A stretch of 39,237 nt of DNA from Deltaproteobacteria bacterium (GTDB taxonomy: Bacteria > Myxococcota_A > Polyangia > Haliangiales > Haliangiaceae), in NCBI GenBank assembly GCA_005887925.1, contig VBLP01000154.1, positions 1 through 39,237 on the forward strand, written 5' to 3'. Each line of letters opens with the position of its first letter. Position 1 is the stretch's first letter. Both the position numbers and the translations under genes were made by a program. Positions 15,444 to 25,000 of this stretch are shown piece by piece. The notes below the pieces were generated by a model. The model was given only the letters and a program-made list of their open reading frames with translations, did not search any database and had not been told where the DNA came from.

Positions 15444-17498
15444 ATGTTGCAACGAGAGTGGCAGTGGTTGATATCGTTTGCCCTGGTACATGAGCTCTCG
15501 GGGTGCACCGGCTGCATGGATCGCGAGCCCCCCGAGCCCGCGGTGACGACGACGACGACGAGCACCATCGGTGGCGTGAACACGAACACGCCGAGCCATG
15601 CCTGTCCGGCGACGGCGGCGAACGCGGGCGCGCCGCAGCCGTGGCAAGGCGGCGACGCGTCGTTCAACCCGTGCACCGGCAATCTCCAGCTGACGGTCAG
15701 CTTCGATCCGCTCGACCACGTCCTGGTATGGAACAGCTTGACCACGGCCGACGTGGGATTCGGTTACGGATGGACAGCGAGCTTCTTCTCCACGATCGCC
15801 GCGAACGGCAGCAACCTGATCGTCACGCTCGGCGACGGAACCCAGAAGACCTACGTTCCGACCGGCGGCGGCAACTACGCACCGAGCGATCCGCAGGACA
15901 CGAGCACGATCGCGACCTCGGGATCGAGCTACGTGCTCAAGCGGCTCGGCGGCGAGCAGTTCACCTACGCGAACCCCAACGCGACCGGTTACGTGCTCAC
16001 CCGGCACGCCGATCGCCTCGGCAACGCGGACACGATCACGTTCAACGCGAGCAACCAGCCGACCACGCTTGTCGATCAACGCGGGCTGACGACGACGTTC
16101 GGCTGGACGGGCGGCCATCTCTCGTCGCTGACCGATCCCGACGGGCGCGTTCACGCGCTGACCTACGTCTCGAACGAGCTGCGAACGGTGCAGCACCCGG
16201 CCGTCGCGGCCGGCACGCCGAGCGATCAGTTCGCCTACGACTCCGGCGGCCGCCACCTCATCGTCGGCACGACCGATCCGGCCGGCGCCTCGTCGAACAT
16301 CAACTACAACGCCGACCGCACGTGGGACTCGGCGACGACGGCCGACAGTCGCACGCAGCGCGTCGATTACTTTGCCGGCCAGACGAAGATCACCGATGGC
16401 GTCGGCAACACGACATCGTTCAACTACACGGGCGGCGCGCTGGTCGCCATGACCGAGCCCAGCGGGCAGCAGTGGCAGTACACGCGGGACGCGAGGCAGC
16501 GGACGACGCGCTCGGTGGATCCGTACGGCCGCACGGAGCTGTTCGCGTACGACGCGAACGACAACACGACCTCGTACACGAACCCGATGAACCTGACGAC
16601 GACGATGACCTACGACGCCAATCACAACATGCTCACGTCGACGCCATGGACGGGCAAGACCGAGACGTACACCTATAACCAGTTCAACCAGGTCGCGACA
16701 TGGCGCGACGCGCTGGGCCACACGACGACGTACAACCGCAACGCGAGCAACGGCAATCTGACCAGCGTCGTCGACTACGCGGGCACGACGCTCGCGTCGT
16801 ACACGTACAACGCGAAGAACTTCCTCGCGACCGAGACGGACAAGTACGGGCTCGCCACGAGCTACGCGTACAATGCGCAATGGAACCTGACGTCGGTGAC
16901 CCAGGCCGGTCCGATCACGACGTCGCGTACGGCCACCGCGCTCGGCCTGACGTCGTCGGTGACCGATCCCACGAGCAAGACCACGGGCTACACGCGCGAC
17001 GCGCTGGGTCGCGTCACCACGACGACCATGCCCGACACGAAGACCGTCGCGCGCAGCCTCAACCTCGTCGGCAACGCGACGAGCGTGACCGACAACAGCG
17101 GCTCGAGCCAGCGGACCGCCGCCTATGCCTACCGGGCCAGCGACCAGGCCGTCGCGTCGTCGTCGGTGAACGGCTCGTCCTGCGTCACTGCTCCGACCAC
17201 GTTCGCCCCGCAGGCCATGCCGCCACCACAACCGTGCACGCCGTACTGTCCCGCCAGCGCAACGGACGACGGGTGCGGAGGAATGTGCGGCAGCGGCAGC
17301 GGCAGTGGCAGCGGCAGCGGCAGTGGCAGCGGCAGCGGCAGCGGCAGCGGCAGCGGCAGTGGCAGTGGCAGCGGCAGCGGCAGCGGCAGCGGCAGCGGCA
17401 GTGGCAGTGGCAGCGGCAGTGGCAGCGGCAGTGGCAGTGGCAGTGGCAGTGGCTCGAGCTGCGTCCCGACGCTGAATGGAGCTGTCACATGCGGCTGA
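15444..17498 (+). CDS. Rhs/YD-repeat lipoprotein with C-terminal Gly-Ser repeat
   Basis: This 684-aa protein begins with a probable lipoprotein signal ending in LSGC (Cys21), preceded by AGGAGG at 15433-15438. A Thr-rich linker follows, then an N-terminal beta-rich Rhs region (about 55-220). A series of YD repeats occupies about 220-565 (for example YDANDNTTSYTNPMNLTTTM, YTRDALGRVTTTTMPDTKTV). It lacks the Rhs core, the DPxG boundary and any toxin tip. Instead a Cys-rich DDGCGGMCG segment leads into 27 Gly-Ser dipeptides and a short SSCVPTLNGAVTCG end. It is probably a surface-anchored shell fragment or adhesin rather than a toxin. The stop overlaps the next gene by 10 bp. Confidence 0.85.
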   Translation: MLQREWQWLISFALVHELSGCTGCMDREPPEPAVTTTTTSTIGGVNTNTPSHACPATAANAGAPQPWQGGDASFNPCTGNLQLTVSFDPLDHVLVWNSLTTADVGFGYGWTASFFSTIAANGSNLIVTLGDGTQKTYVPTGGGNYAPSDPQDTSTIATSGSSYVLKRLGGEQFTYANPNATGYVLTRHADRLGNADTITFNASNQPTTLVDQRGLTTTFGWTGGHLSSLTDPDGRVHALTYVSNELRTVQHPAVAAGTPSDQFAYDSGGRHLIVGTTDPAGASSNINYNADRTWDSATTADSRTQRVDYFAGQTKITDGVGNTTSFNYTGGALVAMTEPSGQQWQYTRDARQRTTRSVDPYGRTELFAYDANDNTTSYTNPMNLTTTMTYDANHNMLTSTPWTGKTETYTYNQFNQVATWRDALGHTTTYNRNASNGNLTSVVDYAGTTLASYTYNAKNFLATETDKYGLATSYAYNAQWNLTSVTQAGPITTSRTATALGLTSSVTDPTSKTTGYTRDALGRVTTTTMPDTKTVARSLNLVGNATSVTDNSGSSQRTAAYAYRASDQAVASSSVNGSSCVTAPTTFAPQAMPPPQPCTPYCPASATDDGCGGMCGSGSGSGSGSGSGSGSGSGSGSGSGSGSGSGSGSGSGSGSGSGSGSGSGSGSGSGSSCVPTLNGAVTCG
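17289..17450 (+). repeat. 27 tandem GGCAGY hexamers coding (Gly-Ser)27
   Basis: The 162-bp tract consists only of GGCAGC and GGCAGT units in frame with the Rhs gene. The irregular mixing of the two units suggests repeated slippage and conversion. Changes by whole hexamers keep frame, so the linker length should vary between strains. Confidence 0.95.
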
Positions 17499-18484
17499 AC
17501 CACCTCGCGGCTGCATTCCTCGTTCTGCTGCAAGCCAGCTGCGGCGTCGCTCGCGCAGCGGATGACGTCGTGGTCCCGCGCCCGCTGCAGACACCCGGCG
17601 CGACATTCAACACGTGCGCAGCAGGAGAAGAACCTGCGTTCATCTTCGTGTGTCGAGCGCGCGGCGCGTTCCTCAACGACCCGATCACGCCATTCTATCA
17701 CGGCTGCTGGGACATCTTCGATACGCAGGGCAACCCGGCGTTCTTGATGCGCGATGGCCGGCCATTCTGTCTGAACCTCAACGGCTTTCCGCGCACGCTC
17801 AACAATCCGCTCACACCGGGCACGTTCAACTACGGCAACTGCATGACCGTCGTCACCGACGAGGCGACCGGGTGCCGCGCGATGGCCTCGTACCTCCGGC
17901 TCTGCGACGGTCGCTCGTACCTGTATCGCGGCTTGCCCGGTCTCTCGAACACGGCAATGGATGACTGCGCGCGAGCGCTGCGCGTCCCGGGTGGCATGGG
18001 CGATGCGCTGCGGCCCACGCGCTACGTGTGCAGCACCGGGGCGGTGCGCAACGGCAACGGCGCCGCCTTCGAGTTCTTCGGCAGGAACTTCAACCGCGAT
18101 TGCATTCCCAACAACGGCTACTTCGGACGAGTGCCGCCGGCGACGACGAGCTGCACACCCGCGGCCGGCTCGGTCGCCCTGCGGGCGAACGTCGCGCTGT
18201 TCGGTGCCACGGAATGTATGCGTATCTACGCGAACGAGACCGAGATCTATCAGGAGTCGTTCCGCCAGGCGATGTGGGCGAACAACGCGTCGCGCGTCGA
18301 CTGGCTCGCGCGGCGTCGAGCCGCGGAGGCCGGGCAGATTCCACGCGATTGGGTCGGCAGGGAACCCCCGATCGGACCATCGGGATCTGACGCGATCCCT
18401 GGAAGCCCGGGCATCGGCGACATCCTGAGTCGCTGGTGGAACTCGCCGGGCTGCCGCCTGTTCACCGGCCGCAGCCTCCGCTGA
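17489..18484 (+). CDS. Secreted Cys-rich protein of unknown function
   Basis: This 331-aa protein has a signal peptide MRLNHLAAAFLVLLQASCGVARA with a likely AxA cleavage before ADDVVV. The mature part contains many cysteines spread throughout (for example NTCAAGEEP, IFVCRARG, YHGCWDIF, PFCLNLN, NYGNCM, GCRAMA), suggesting disulfide bonding outside the cytoplasm. I do not recognise the family. The ATG lies 10 bp inside the end of the Rhs lipoprotein gene, so the two are translationally coupled and probably work together on the cell surface. Confidence 0.75.
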   Translation: MRLNHLAAAFLVLLQASCGVARAADDVVVPRPLQTPGATFNTCAAGEEPAFIFVCRARGAFLNDPITPFYHGCWDIFDTQGNPAFLMRDGRPFCLNLNGFPRTLNNPLTPGTFNYGNCMTVVTDEATGCRAMASYLRLCDGRSYLYRGLPGLSNTAMDDCARALRVPGGMGDALRPTRYVCSTGAVRNGNGAAFEFFGRNFNRDCIPNNGYFGRVPPATTSCTPAAGSVALRANVALFGATECMRIYANETEIYQESFRQAMWANNASRVDWLARRRAAEAGQIPRDWVGREPPIGPSGSDAIPGSPGIGDILSRWWNSPGCRLFTGRSLR

Positions 18485-18513
18485 TCATCAAGCGGCGACG
18501 CGGCGATGGCGGA

Positions 18514-19056
18514 TCATGTCTGCAGCGTGCGCAGGTACTCGATCACCTGGTCCAGCTGCTGTCTCGACATCTCGGGGAAGTGCCGGATCTCCGCCTGGTA
18601 CGACGCGGCGAGCTGCTCGAACCGCGGATTGCCTGCGAGCTTTGCGACGGTCAACGCGCGCACTGCACGATTGGTCGGATCCGACGTGTCGAAACGCGCG
18701 TCCCCACCGTTCATGGCGCGATCGAGTGCCGCGAGGTCGCGATGCGCGTCCAGGAACGGCAGCGCCTTGTCGCGGAGCACTGCGCCGACCTTGTCGACGG
18801 CCTTGCGAATGTCATCGTCGGTCTTGACCGAGTACTGCTTGGGCTCGGGCTCGCCGGGGAAGAAGTACGAGAGCTGTGTCATCGACGTCACGGTCGTCTT
18901 GTGGGCGGAGGCGGGCGCCTGATTGAACCGGTTGACGACGTCCTCGGCGCGATCGATCCGGGCCGCGAACGTCAGCGAGAACCGGAACTCGGGGTTGTAG
19001 TCGAGGTGCGGCTGCAGGTAGTGGAACAGGGCATCGCGTACTTCTTGTTTCTTCAT
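18514..19056 (-). CDS. Candidate immunity protein for the Tc/Rhs nuclease toxin
   Basis: This 180-aa protein has no signal peptide or membrane segment, so it is cytoplasmic. Predicted content is mostly helical in the second half (DDDIRKAVDKVGAVLRDKA, RFEQLAASYQAEIRHF, SRQQLDQVIEYLRTL). I do not recognise a family. Its start lies 11 nt after the stop of the TcB-TcC fusion, on the same strand, with AAAGG overlapping that stop codon. The ATG at 19056 is preferred over 19062 because of ribosome-binding-site spacing. This is exactly where Rhs immunity genes sit. Since the fusion ends in a nuclease-like domain, the simplest inference is that this protein neutralises it; it could also be an unrelated chaperone. 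Confidence 0.75.
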   Translation of the reverse strand: MKKQEVRDALFHYLQPHLDYNPEFRFSLTFAARIDRAEDVVNRFNQAPASAHKTTVTSMTQLSYFFPGEPEPKQYSVKTDDDIRKAVDKVGAVLRDKALPFLDAHRDLAALDRAMNGGDARFDTSDPTNRAVRALTVAKLAGNPRFEQLAASYQAEIRHFPEMSRQQLDQVIEYLRTLQT

Positions 19057-19067
19057 GGCCATGCCTT

Positions 19068-22000
19068 TCAATAGGTCCGGACGACGACTCCCGCCGGGCT
19101 GTTGACGTGCACTTGTACACTGGGCGCGATCTGGATCGGCGTGCCGGGCGTGAGTCCTGCGGCGGTCGCATTCGCGCCGGCGGGAACTACGCGGACTGGC
19201 TGGCCATTCCGGATCCACCCGTACGCGGTCGACTGGTTGGCGGTCACGGTCGAGTCGAGGTTGGCGGTCGTGAGGTCCTGGACCGAGCTGAACTTCGCAT
19301 CGACAAGCTGATACTGGCCGCTCTGGTTGCGGTAGATGTTATCGATTCGAATCCGGACGACCTCTCCCGTGGTCGTGTTCGTGACGTCGAGCGTTACCTG
19401 CTCGCCCACCGTCGTGCCCGGGTTGATGGTGCGCAGCCGCGAGGTGACGGCCGCCTCGTGCTGCCGCCAGGTCGTCGGCTGCGGCGGGGCTGTCCGGGGC
19501 GCAGGGCCGGACTGCTGCGTGCGATTGCTGGGAGCGGGAGCGGTGTTCTCCTGGGTCGCCGGGGCGGGCTCCGGGGCCGGCTCCACGGGTGGCTTTGCTG
19601 CGGCGAGCCCGCGATACGTCTCTGCAGTCCCCGCAGCGGCCAGCGCCAGCATGGCGCCGTCGCGCGCGACGCGGGCGTTGGTCGACCACGATGCGTATTT
19701 GTCCAGATTCAGCTCGTCGTCCCGCGGTATTCGTCCCAGCGCCGCCACGATCATGTTGGCGGCGCGGTTCTGGCCCGCCTCCAGCAGCTCGGCGAAGTGG
19801 ATGTAGCCCTCGTACGCGGCCAGCGCGGCATCCTTGTTGTCGTAGAACGTCCGCGGTGTGAGGAAATCCCACTTCACCAGGGGGACGCGGACGCCGTTCT
19901 CGGTCAATACCCCTTGATCGTGAGTGCCGAATAGCCTGCCGACGTTCTCCCATGTCGGCCATCGCTGCCGGAACTCTCGCAGCCACGCTTGCTGCTTGGT
20001 CTCGCGGCCGTCGGGATCGACGAAGCCGATGGGGTTGTTGCGCGCGTAGCGATAGAGGTTGATCCCATCGACGAAGCCGCCGGGGTCGGCGCTGGTCCAG
20101 CGGCCGAGCCATGCCGCGTAGTAGCGGGCGCCGTGGTAGTACAGCCCGGTCTCGTCGTCTCGCTCCTTGCCGGTGTAGCGGTAGCGCCGGCGGCTGACAT
20201 CGGTGGTCGACGACGACGCCTGCCACGACGTGCCGCCGTAGGGCAGGTACTCCTCGTACGTGATCACACCGCCGCCGGGGTCGAGCTCGGCGGCGGTCGA
20301 GCCGAGGTGGTCGGCGAGCTGGTAGCGCTGCCGCGTGGTCGGCGTGAACCCGGGGATGCTGGTGTCGATGGTCTTGGTCTCCACGAGGACCGCGGGGCGC
20401 CCGGCATCGCGGACGTGGAGCGTCTGGCGCTCCAGCACGACCGCGCTGGTGGTGCGGTTGCGATTGCGGTAGAGCTCGTAGCCGTCCAGGTAGATCCGCT
20501 CCTCGACGAAACCGCCGTGCTCGTAGGCCTTGCGGATGCGCCGGCCGGTGGCGTCGTACGCGAAGTAGACCTGGCCGCCGCCGCCGCGATCCGCGAACAC
20601 GAACCGCTGATCGTGATCCCACCCGAGCTGGGCCAGGTGGGGCATGGTGATCATGTTGCCGGCGGCGTCGTGGCTGTAGACCGCCGAGAACGTGCCCGCG
20701 GGGTCACCCGGGAGGCTGGTGCCGAGCAGGCGATTGCTGTCGGTCGCGTAGTGGTAGTTGCGCGTCCAGCCGGGAGGGCCCGCGCCGAGCGGCTGATGGG
20801 AGATCTGCTGGAGATTGCCGCCTGCATCGTAGGCGTAGGTCTCCTGGTAGCGCCGCAGCGTCTGCAGGTCGTTGGCGTGATCGAGTACCAGCAGGTCGGC
20901 GTCGTCGGCGCCGGGCTGCTGGCCCGGGTGCTCGCGACCCTGGGCCGTCACGAGCTGGTAGATCGGATCGTAGGTGTACAGGCCGTCGGCCGAGACATCG
21001 GGGTTGCCGTACGAGACGGCGTCGCTGACCTGGACGATGTTGCCGACCGGGTCGTACTCGTAGCGCAGATCCTGGAGCAGCTGGCCGTCGCCGGTGCGCG
21101 TGGTGTGCTGGCGGACCAGGCGGAACGTCTGCGGGTCGTACTCGTACTCGCAGATCGTGCCGTTGCCGTGCTCGATGTGCCCGCGCTGGCCTCGCGCGTT
21201 GTAGTCGATGTTCTGGATGAACGTCGTCGTCGCGCCGACGCCGCGGATGTGGACGTCGAGGCGCTCGAGCAAGCTGGCCTCGTTGTAGGTCGGCAGGGTC
21301 TGGCTGCCGTCGGGGGTGACGCGCGAGATGACCCGGCCGAGTGCGTCGTAGCTGGCCGTGGTCGTGAAGGTCTCGGGATCGAGCAGGCTCGCCGCGGCGG
21401 CCTCGATCTCCGCCAGGCCGGTCAGGCTGGCGAGCGGGGTCCAGTCGGGGGCAGCGTGGTAGTCGGCGGCGAGCCGCCGGGCGATCTCGACCACATTGCC
21501 GTCGAGATCGCGGCGCGCCATGACGGCGACGCCGGCGCCGTCGTAGCTCTCGTGCACCACGCCGCGCAGGTTGCGGTTCTCGGCATCGGGGTGGGCCTCT
21601 CCGTACACGGTTCGCTCGACCAGCACCTCGCCCCCGGCGCCCTGCTGGACGAACAGGTGCGTCGTGCGCTGGAGCGGGTCGAACACGCGGCGCCGGCGAT
21701 GGCCGCGCGCGGTCCACTCGAGCGCCGGCTTGTTGGCGACGTCGGGGAGCTCGCGCGATTCGCCGGCGTCCGCGCTGACCATGCGCAGCGGGCGCCCGAG
21801 CATGTCGGGGACCTGCGTCACCGTGACGATGCCGCGTGCATCGGTGACCGCCCGCGGGTTGCCTTCGAGGTCGAATGCGGTGCGGGTCTGCAACAGCCCG
21901 GCGGCACCATTGTCGGCGATGGTCAGGAACATGCGACCGAGCGCGTCGAGCTTGCGGACGGGCGGCGTGCCGGCGTGGGCGAGCGCGAGCGTGGCGGCGC

Positions 22001-25000
22001 GCTGGTCGGCCGCGCTGCCCGCCTGCATCCGGGCGAGCCAGGGTGTTCCGGCGACGGTATCGTTCTGGTCCCAGGTCTCCTGGGTCCAGGCGTCGAACAC
22101 GACGCGGGCATTGCTGCCATCGGGAAAGTCGGTGCGGACGAGGCGGCCGATCGGGTCGTAGCGCCGGACCGCCGTCACGCCCCACTCGACGAGCTCGCGC
22201 TCGTCCTCGTACGCGAACGTGCCGGAGAAGAACGGCTCGTACTTCTTGACCGGGTTGGCCTTGTTGTCGAACACCGTGCGACCGGTGCCGACCCAGCGGC
22301 TGGCCGCGAACTGGGTCTGGGGCGTGCCGTCCGGGTTGCGGACGAGGTGGCCATCGGCGTCGAGCACCGGGACCGGGCCGGGTTCGGCCTGGACCTTGGT
22401 CATCACCTCGCGGCCGGAGCCGTCGCTGTAGCAGTAGCTCTCCTGCCAGCGTGGGTTGCCGGCCCCGTGCCGCTCGCGCGCGAGGGTGTGCACGAATGCC
22501 GGGTGGCCGGTGTTCCGCCACGCGAACAGGTCGTACTCGAGCCGCGTCGTCGGATCGGCGAGCGTGTCGCCCTCGCCGGCCCCGTCCTTGCCCATCGCCG
22601 CGGTCTTGATCACCATGCCCAGCGCGTCGAGCGCGGTCGCGTTGCGGTTGCGGTTCGGATCGGTGATGAGGACCGGCGCCAGGACGCGATAGTCATTGCC
22701 GCCCTGGGTGATCGCGCCGGTGGTGTCGCGCAGGCCGACCGTCGTGCGGTTGCCGAGCGGATCCTGCAACTCCTGCGGGAGCAGCGCGTACCCGTCGTAG
22801 CGCATCACCGTGTGCTGGCCGAAGGGATCGATCGCCTCGACAGGGAGGTAGAACTTCGACGGATCGGGGATCGTGCGTCCGGAGGGCGCCCACCACAGGC
22901 CGTCCTGCAGGACATAGGCGCCCTTGCCGGTGAGATCGCCGCTGGTCACGCGATCGGCGTAGACCTGCGTGACGAGGCCCGGCGTGAACGCTTGCTGGTA
23001 GGTCTCGTAGGGAATCGCGCGGGACTCGATCGTGCCGAGCGCCAGCGGGCCGGTCAGATCGTCGCGGTAGTACAGCGCGCGCTGGCGCTTGCCGGTGCGG
23101 CGCTGCAGTGCCGTGCCGCTCGCGGTGGCCTCGAACGGGATCTCGGCGGCCGCGGCGATCGCATCGCGCAGCGCGCCGGCGGCGATCAGGCCGCTGGTCG
23201 GCGCCGCGAGCCCGGTCAGCTCGCCGACCTGTGACGAGATCGGGGCGCCGATCCGGTACCAGTCGAGCTCGTCGGGGCGATTCGCGACGACGGCGTCGGC
23301 CACCGCGATCCACATCCGGCCCTGCTCGGGCTCGTCGGCGACGCGGCGCGGATAGCCGATCGCCGCGGACTGGGTCACGCTTCCGAAGTCGTCGACGGCG
23401 AGCACCAGCTGGTGCTGCGTGCGTGGATCGTCGGGCCGGCGCTCGTAGTGCAGATCGATCGTCTCGGCCGGGTGCACGAAGAACACCGCGTGCTGGACCC
23501 CGGCGACGTGCTGCAGCAGCCGGATCTCGTGGCTGCGCTCGGACACCGCGTAGGGGTGGACGCTCTCGGGCAGGCCGTCCTCGGCGTAGATCTCCTGGCG
23601 CAGGATCTGCCCGCGCATCGCGCGCGCCGCCTCGCGCTCCTCGCGCACCGTGAGGCCGGGCGGGAGCACCGTATCCGGTAGCAGCGGCGCGTTCGGGTCG
23701 CCCTGGTAGTACTCGTCGGCGAGGGCCTGCTCGAGCCGCTCGCGCTCGAGCCACGCGCCCGTGTGAAACCACGTGACCGTGCGCACCGGCGGGACATCGA
23801 GACCGCCGGTGAACGACTCGGCGTCCCATTGCTCGACGCGGGCAAACCCGTGGAACTCGCGCTCGTAGCCGTCGAAGAACCCGTGGTGGTAGGCAAACCG
23901 GCTGACCAGGCTCGTGCCCGCGACATGGTCGAGGTGCTCGATCCGCTCGATGACGTGGACCGGGAACGCGAGCCGGGTGAGCCACGGCCGGCCCTCGGCC
24001 TTGTCCTGCAGGTAGAACTTGGTCGACGGTGCATAGTCGATGCGGGTCTCGCCGCCGAGGTTGTTGATCACCGAGGCGAGCAGGTGCGGCTTCTGGCCGG
24101 CCATGAGATCGACGTAGGCGAGCGGGGTGGCAACGCCCGGATCGGTCGAGCTCCACACCAGGCACGACGTACCCTGGCCGAGCAGATCGACGACGGTCAG
24201 GCGAGACAGCGCGTCGATCCGCGGCAGCGACCGGACGCGCAGCGCCGTGCTGAATGCGTTGCCGGAGCGGTTGAAGTACACCGAGGCGCCGTCCGTGCCG
24301 AGATAGACGATATCGCTGGTCCCCGAGCCGTCGATGTCCGCAAACCGGATGCGGGTCGCGGTGAACAGGTCGGCGGTGTCGAAGCGCGGGCTGTGATCCA
24401 GCGTCACCTTGCGACCGAACCGGCCGTAGCCCAGGTTGGGCCAGTAGCAGACCTCGCCGTTGCGGACGCGGACCAGGTCCACCAGGCCGTCTCCGGTCAT
24501 GTCGGCGAGCTGGATCGCCTCGGTGGGATCGGCGAACACGAGCGCCGGGCCGTCGAGCTCCTGGTGGGGCTGGCGCACCCGCACCGCGGGATCGAGGCCG
24601 TCCCTGGCGCGCGAGCGGTACCACACGAACGCGTCGTTCTCGGTGATCAGCACGTCGGGGAAGCCGTCGCCGTCGAGATCGAGGAAACGGAGGTTCGGAT
24701 CGCTCCAGTCGATCGCCGGGAGCTGGCCGAGCGGCGCGAACGGTGCCCAGTCGTGATCGGGCGTCCGCGCGAAGTAGCCGGCGAGCGGCGGCGCGTAGCT
24801 CACCAGGTCGAGGTTGCCGTCGCCGTCGAGATCGAGGAGTTGCGCATCCGCGCCGAGCTCGGCGGCGGCCGGCAGCGAGTGCTGCAGCGCCGGCGGCGCG
24901 AGCTCGCCACCGCCGAGGTTCGCGCGGTAGTACCACGCGCGATCGCCGGCCGTGAGCGCGCCGGGGATCCCCTCGCCGTCGAGGTCGACCCATCGGGCGC

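Noticed and set aside
17289-17450. Tandem repeat considered as a CRISPR-like array
   Set aside because: The 6-bp units are contiguous with no spacers and encode Gly-Ser in frame.
19989-23234. Long plus-strand open frame opposite the TcB-TcC gene
   Set aside because: The opposite strand is clearly coding for Rhs repeats; the composition here is typical antisense shadow. The plus-strand frames at 23763-26543 and 33312-35378 were rejected for the same reason.
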